A stretch of DNA of 8,283 nt from Saprospiraceae bacterium (GTDB lineage Bacteria; Bacteroidota; Bacteroidia; Chitinophagales; Saprospiraceae), in assembly GCA_023299965.1 (NCBI GenBank), contig JALZVN010000050.1, positions 1 through 8,283 of the forward strand, read 5' to 3'. Position numbers and translations under genes: made by a program. Under the pieces are notes generated by a model. The model was not told where the DNA came from, made no database searches, and saw nothing but the letters and a program-made list of their open reading frames with translations. This document shows, one piece after another, positions 7,801 to 8,283 of the stretch (positions within the stretch are counted from its first letter, which is position 1; each line of letters starts with the position of its first letter).

Positions 7801-8283
7801 TTCTCCATTTTGGAACAACTCGATATCTCTTGCAGCTACTATCCAATCCGGTGAAGGTGCAATCATAGAAGTAAGACTCACTAATGGGTGAGAGCTTGAC
7901 ATCTCAAAAGTAGTTGTAATTGTATCTGGGGAAGGACGAACTCTAGTATCACTTTCGATATAAAATTCACCTGCTCCTGAAAGAATTACATTTGCTAATT
8001 CAACATCTAGTGGATCTCTTGATCCAGACTGTGAAATATTCACTAAACCTGGAGTCGCGATATCACCTTCATTGAACAATGTTACTGAACTATTGTGTGT
8101 CAAACCAGCTACTGGTGACCATCTTGCCTCATTTGGCGGATCAAGTGGGAAATCATTTGGATGTGAAGTGTTTGACCACAATGCATCAAATGTAATCTTG
8201 TACTGTGCAGTTTCTTCATTACTTGAAGGCTGCTGACCTACAGAAACGATACCTTGCACGTTGTTCTGTGGTAAGTCACCTGT
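4882..8283 (-). CDS. multidomain T9SS-secreted surface protein with spondin, lactonase propeller and DUF11 domains (5'-partial)
   Basis: Only the C-terminal 1133 residues are visible (numbered here from the first codon, 8283); the frame is open through the right edge. Residues 1-17 are the tail of an earlier unit. About 26-221 is a spondin domain, with FDALWSN at 32-38 and SMIAPSPDW at 139-147. About 224-335 is a domain with cysteines C227, C295 and C321, of a kind I recall from Bacteroidota secreted proteins. About 343-744 is a YVTN/lactonase-type propeller whose seven blades start near 343, 398, 446, 510, 575, 640 and 703. Two DUF11 Ig-like repeats span 771-889 and 902-1031. Residues 1049-1133 are a type A T9SS sorting domain (YPNPTNS, then KIMDVTGRV, MSQGVYFVKM and the terminal HKFIKVD). 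The protein should cross the outer membrane and be released or anchored at the surface. Whether the propeller is enzymatic or only a binding scaffold cannot be told. The signal peptide lies outside the window. Confidence 0.93.
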   Translation of the reverse strand, partial: TGDLPQNNVQGIVSVGQQPSSNEETAQYKITFDALWSNTSHPNDFPLDPPNEARWSPVAGLTHNSSVTLFNEGDIATPGLVNISQSGSRDPLDVELANVILSGAGEFYIESDTRVRPSPDTITTTFEMSSSHPLVSLTSMIAPSPDWIVAARDIELFQNGEFVESVVVQFEPYDTGSDSGETFRSDNQDTQPRQPITAITDGILATDGRIPSLGIWRIERIDSGSNCNVEGGTLTGGPFTFTVDGAADNIPANALTLSGNTGEGQIIITDDSGFILGLPSSFSAPNFDALGEGLCYVYHMSSDGAVGGLEVGNNLADLDGCFNLSNQVYVNRVRAAGPAVGAVFAMTNGEGQVPGNVQGPNAVVAYAQAEDGTLSLLGTYPTGGNGGDYDGGEGLDPLISAYAITKSVDNRFVMAVNAGSNTVTSMRVNEDFSLTVIDTESTEDIGPNSIAHTPSSEAGVNGLVYVSNITRPEFLAQGEPAQQGSIIGYRLMEDGSLEPIAGSQRDLANRPSAIQFSPNGDFVVVASINAGAAALASGSEDEIVVYAVNADGTLSANQTAGATSSLRGNAEGRNLPSAIGFQIVGDNYVVVTEAREFQPDGTPPAFPALQDGSVSTWQIQADGTLTPISLDVASGENNTGRTACWLDFSDENTFFVSNAIEAGLASYSFDNGVVELINQTAAQGTGATGNTTDPASAFGTTEGWIDLWISDDGQYLYQCYGLTGSVGVFAIDGTELTFIQEVTGDLPQNNVQGIVSVGQPQDGGTGTVAGVDLDLNIEADSRLYNIFEEVVYTITLTNNGDETASDIIVDASYPQGMVFTSATTSNGNFDAYLEEFTVASLAPGQTATLNLVLFTLTENVNITNVVTVVGSGQPDTDFTNNSDFVTITPFSNGGVATGVGSVDLELSIDAIGGSISQFQNVAYNITLTNNGVDAATNIYVDAGIPQGLAFTSASATNGVYNYFFENWNIDQLGAGQSATLTLTLFTLVDNASLTNYVQVFAVDQNDVDSTPGNNPGNTPNEDDEAVSLITTGSSLASNALAERTSEIDIFMNGMYPNPTNSILTLNFEAMATFDTEVKIMDVTGRVMSSYATTITEGNNEMRLNVTSMSQGVYFVKMTDQNGLVEHHKFIKVD
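5191..5580 (-). repeat. DUF11 repeat, second copy
   Basis: Visible residues 902-1031 of the surface protein. It starts VDLELSI and carries YNITLTNNGVDAATNIYVDA, IPQGLAFTSA and LTLTLFTL, matching the first copy position by position. DUF11 domains are Ig-like beta-sandwich modules that act as spacers or stalks in surface proteins. Its end, with an asparagine/proline/aspartate-rich stretch (NNPGNTPNEDDEA), is a typical acidic end of this family and leads into the linker before the sorting domain. Confidence 0.85.
5617..5973 (-). repeat. DUF11 repeat, first copy
   Basis: Visible residues 771-889 of the surface protein. It starts VDLDLNI and carries YTITLTNNGDETASDIIVDA, YPQGMVFTSA and LNLVLFTL. 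The similarity to the second copy at 5191-5580 is clear across the whole length, so the pair probably arose by internal duplication. It follows a short glycine/threonine-rich linker after the propeller. Confidence 0.85.
6007..6057 (-). repeat. propeller-end repeat, internal copy
   Basis: Encodes TGDLPQNNVQGIVSVGQ (visible residues 743-759), the last strand of the propeller plus linker. It matches 8233-8283 exactly in protein and at 44 of 51 bases in DNA; all seven differences are silent. After this copy the protein continues into the linker to DUF11. Confidence 0.95.
8233..8283 (-). repeat. propeller-end repeat, window-edge copy
   Basis: Encodes the same TGDLPQNNVQGIVSVGQ as 6007-6057 (visible residues 1-17). 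At the internal copy this string closes a lactonase-type propeller, so here it implies that another propeller precedes the spondin domain just outside the window. After this copy the protein continues into the spondin domain. Confidence 0.93.

Noticed and set aside
4882..8283. Possibility that the lactonase-type propeller is a metabolic 6-phosphogluconolactonase
   Set aside because: The protein carries a T9SS export signal and surface-type modules, so a cytoplasmic sugar-phosphate role is unlikely; the fold alone does not prove lactonase activity.

Overview
The window looks like Bacteroidota chromosome. One large protein ends in a type IX secretion (T9SS, Por secretion) sorting domain, a system essentially confined to that phylum. 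The DNA is AT-rich, and neither large gene shows a Shine-Dalgarno-type start inside the window. The NtrY-like kinase and the spondin/lactonase/DUF11 surface protein suggest a free-living, possibly marine member such as Saprospiria, Cytophagia or Flavobacteriia. That finer placement is a guess.

Layout: positions 1-288 are non-coding. A very long sensor histidine kinase (289-4017, + strand, 1242 residues) follows. A gene-free stretch of 864 bases (4018-4881) separates it from a convergent gene on the - strand (4882-8283). That second gene runs off the right edge of the window, so its N-terminus and promoter are not visible. The gap holds several inverted repeats, one perfect 15-bp tandem duplication, and a convincing intrinsic terminator for the - strand gene.

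The kinase has about twelve predicted membrane segments: a lone N-terminal one, a block of eight, then two more before a periplasmic domain and a final segment leading into HAMP, HisKA and HATPase_c. The - strand protein is a modular secreted or cell-surface protein. It has the tail of one repeat unit at the window edge, a spondin domain, a three-cysteine domain, a seven-bladed lactonase-type beta-propeller, two DUF11 (Ig-like) repeats and the T9SS C-terminal signal. Nothing in the sequence links the two genes functionally; they are convergent and far apart. No RNA genes, CRISPR arrays, insertion sequences or phage genes were recognised.
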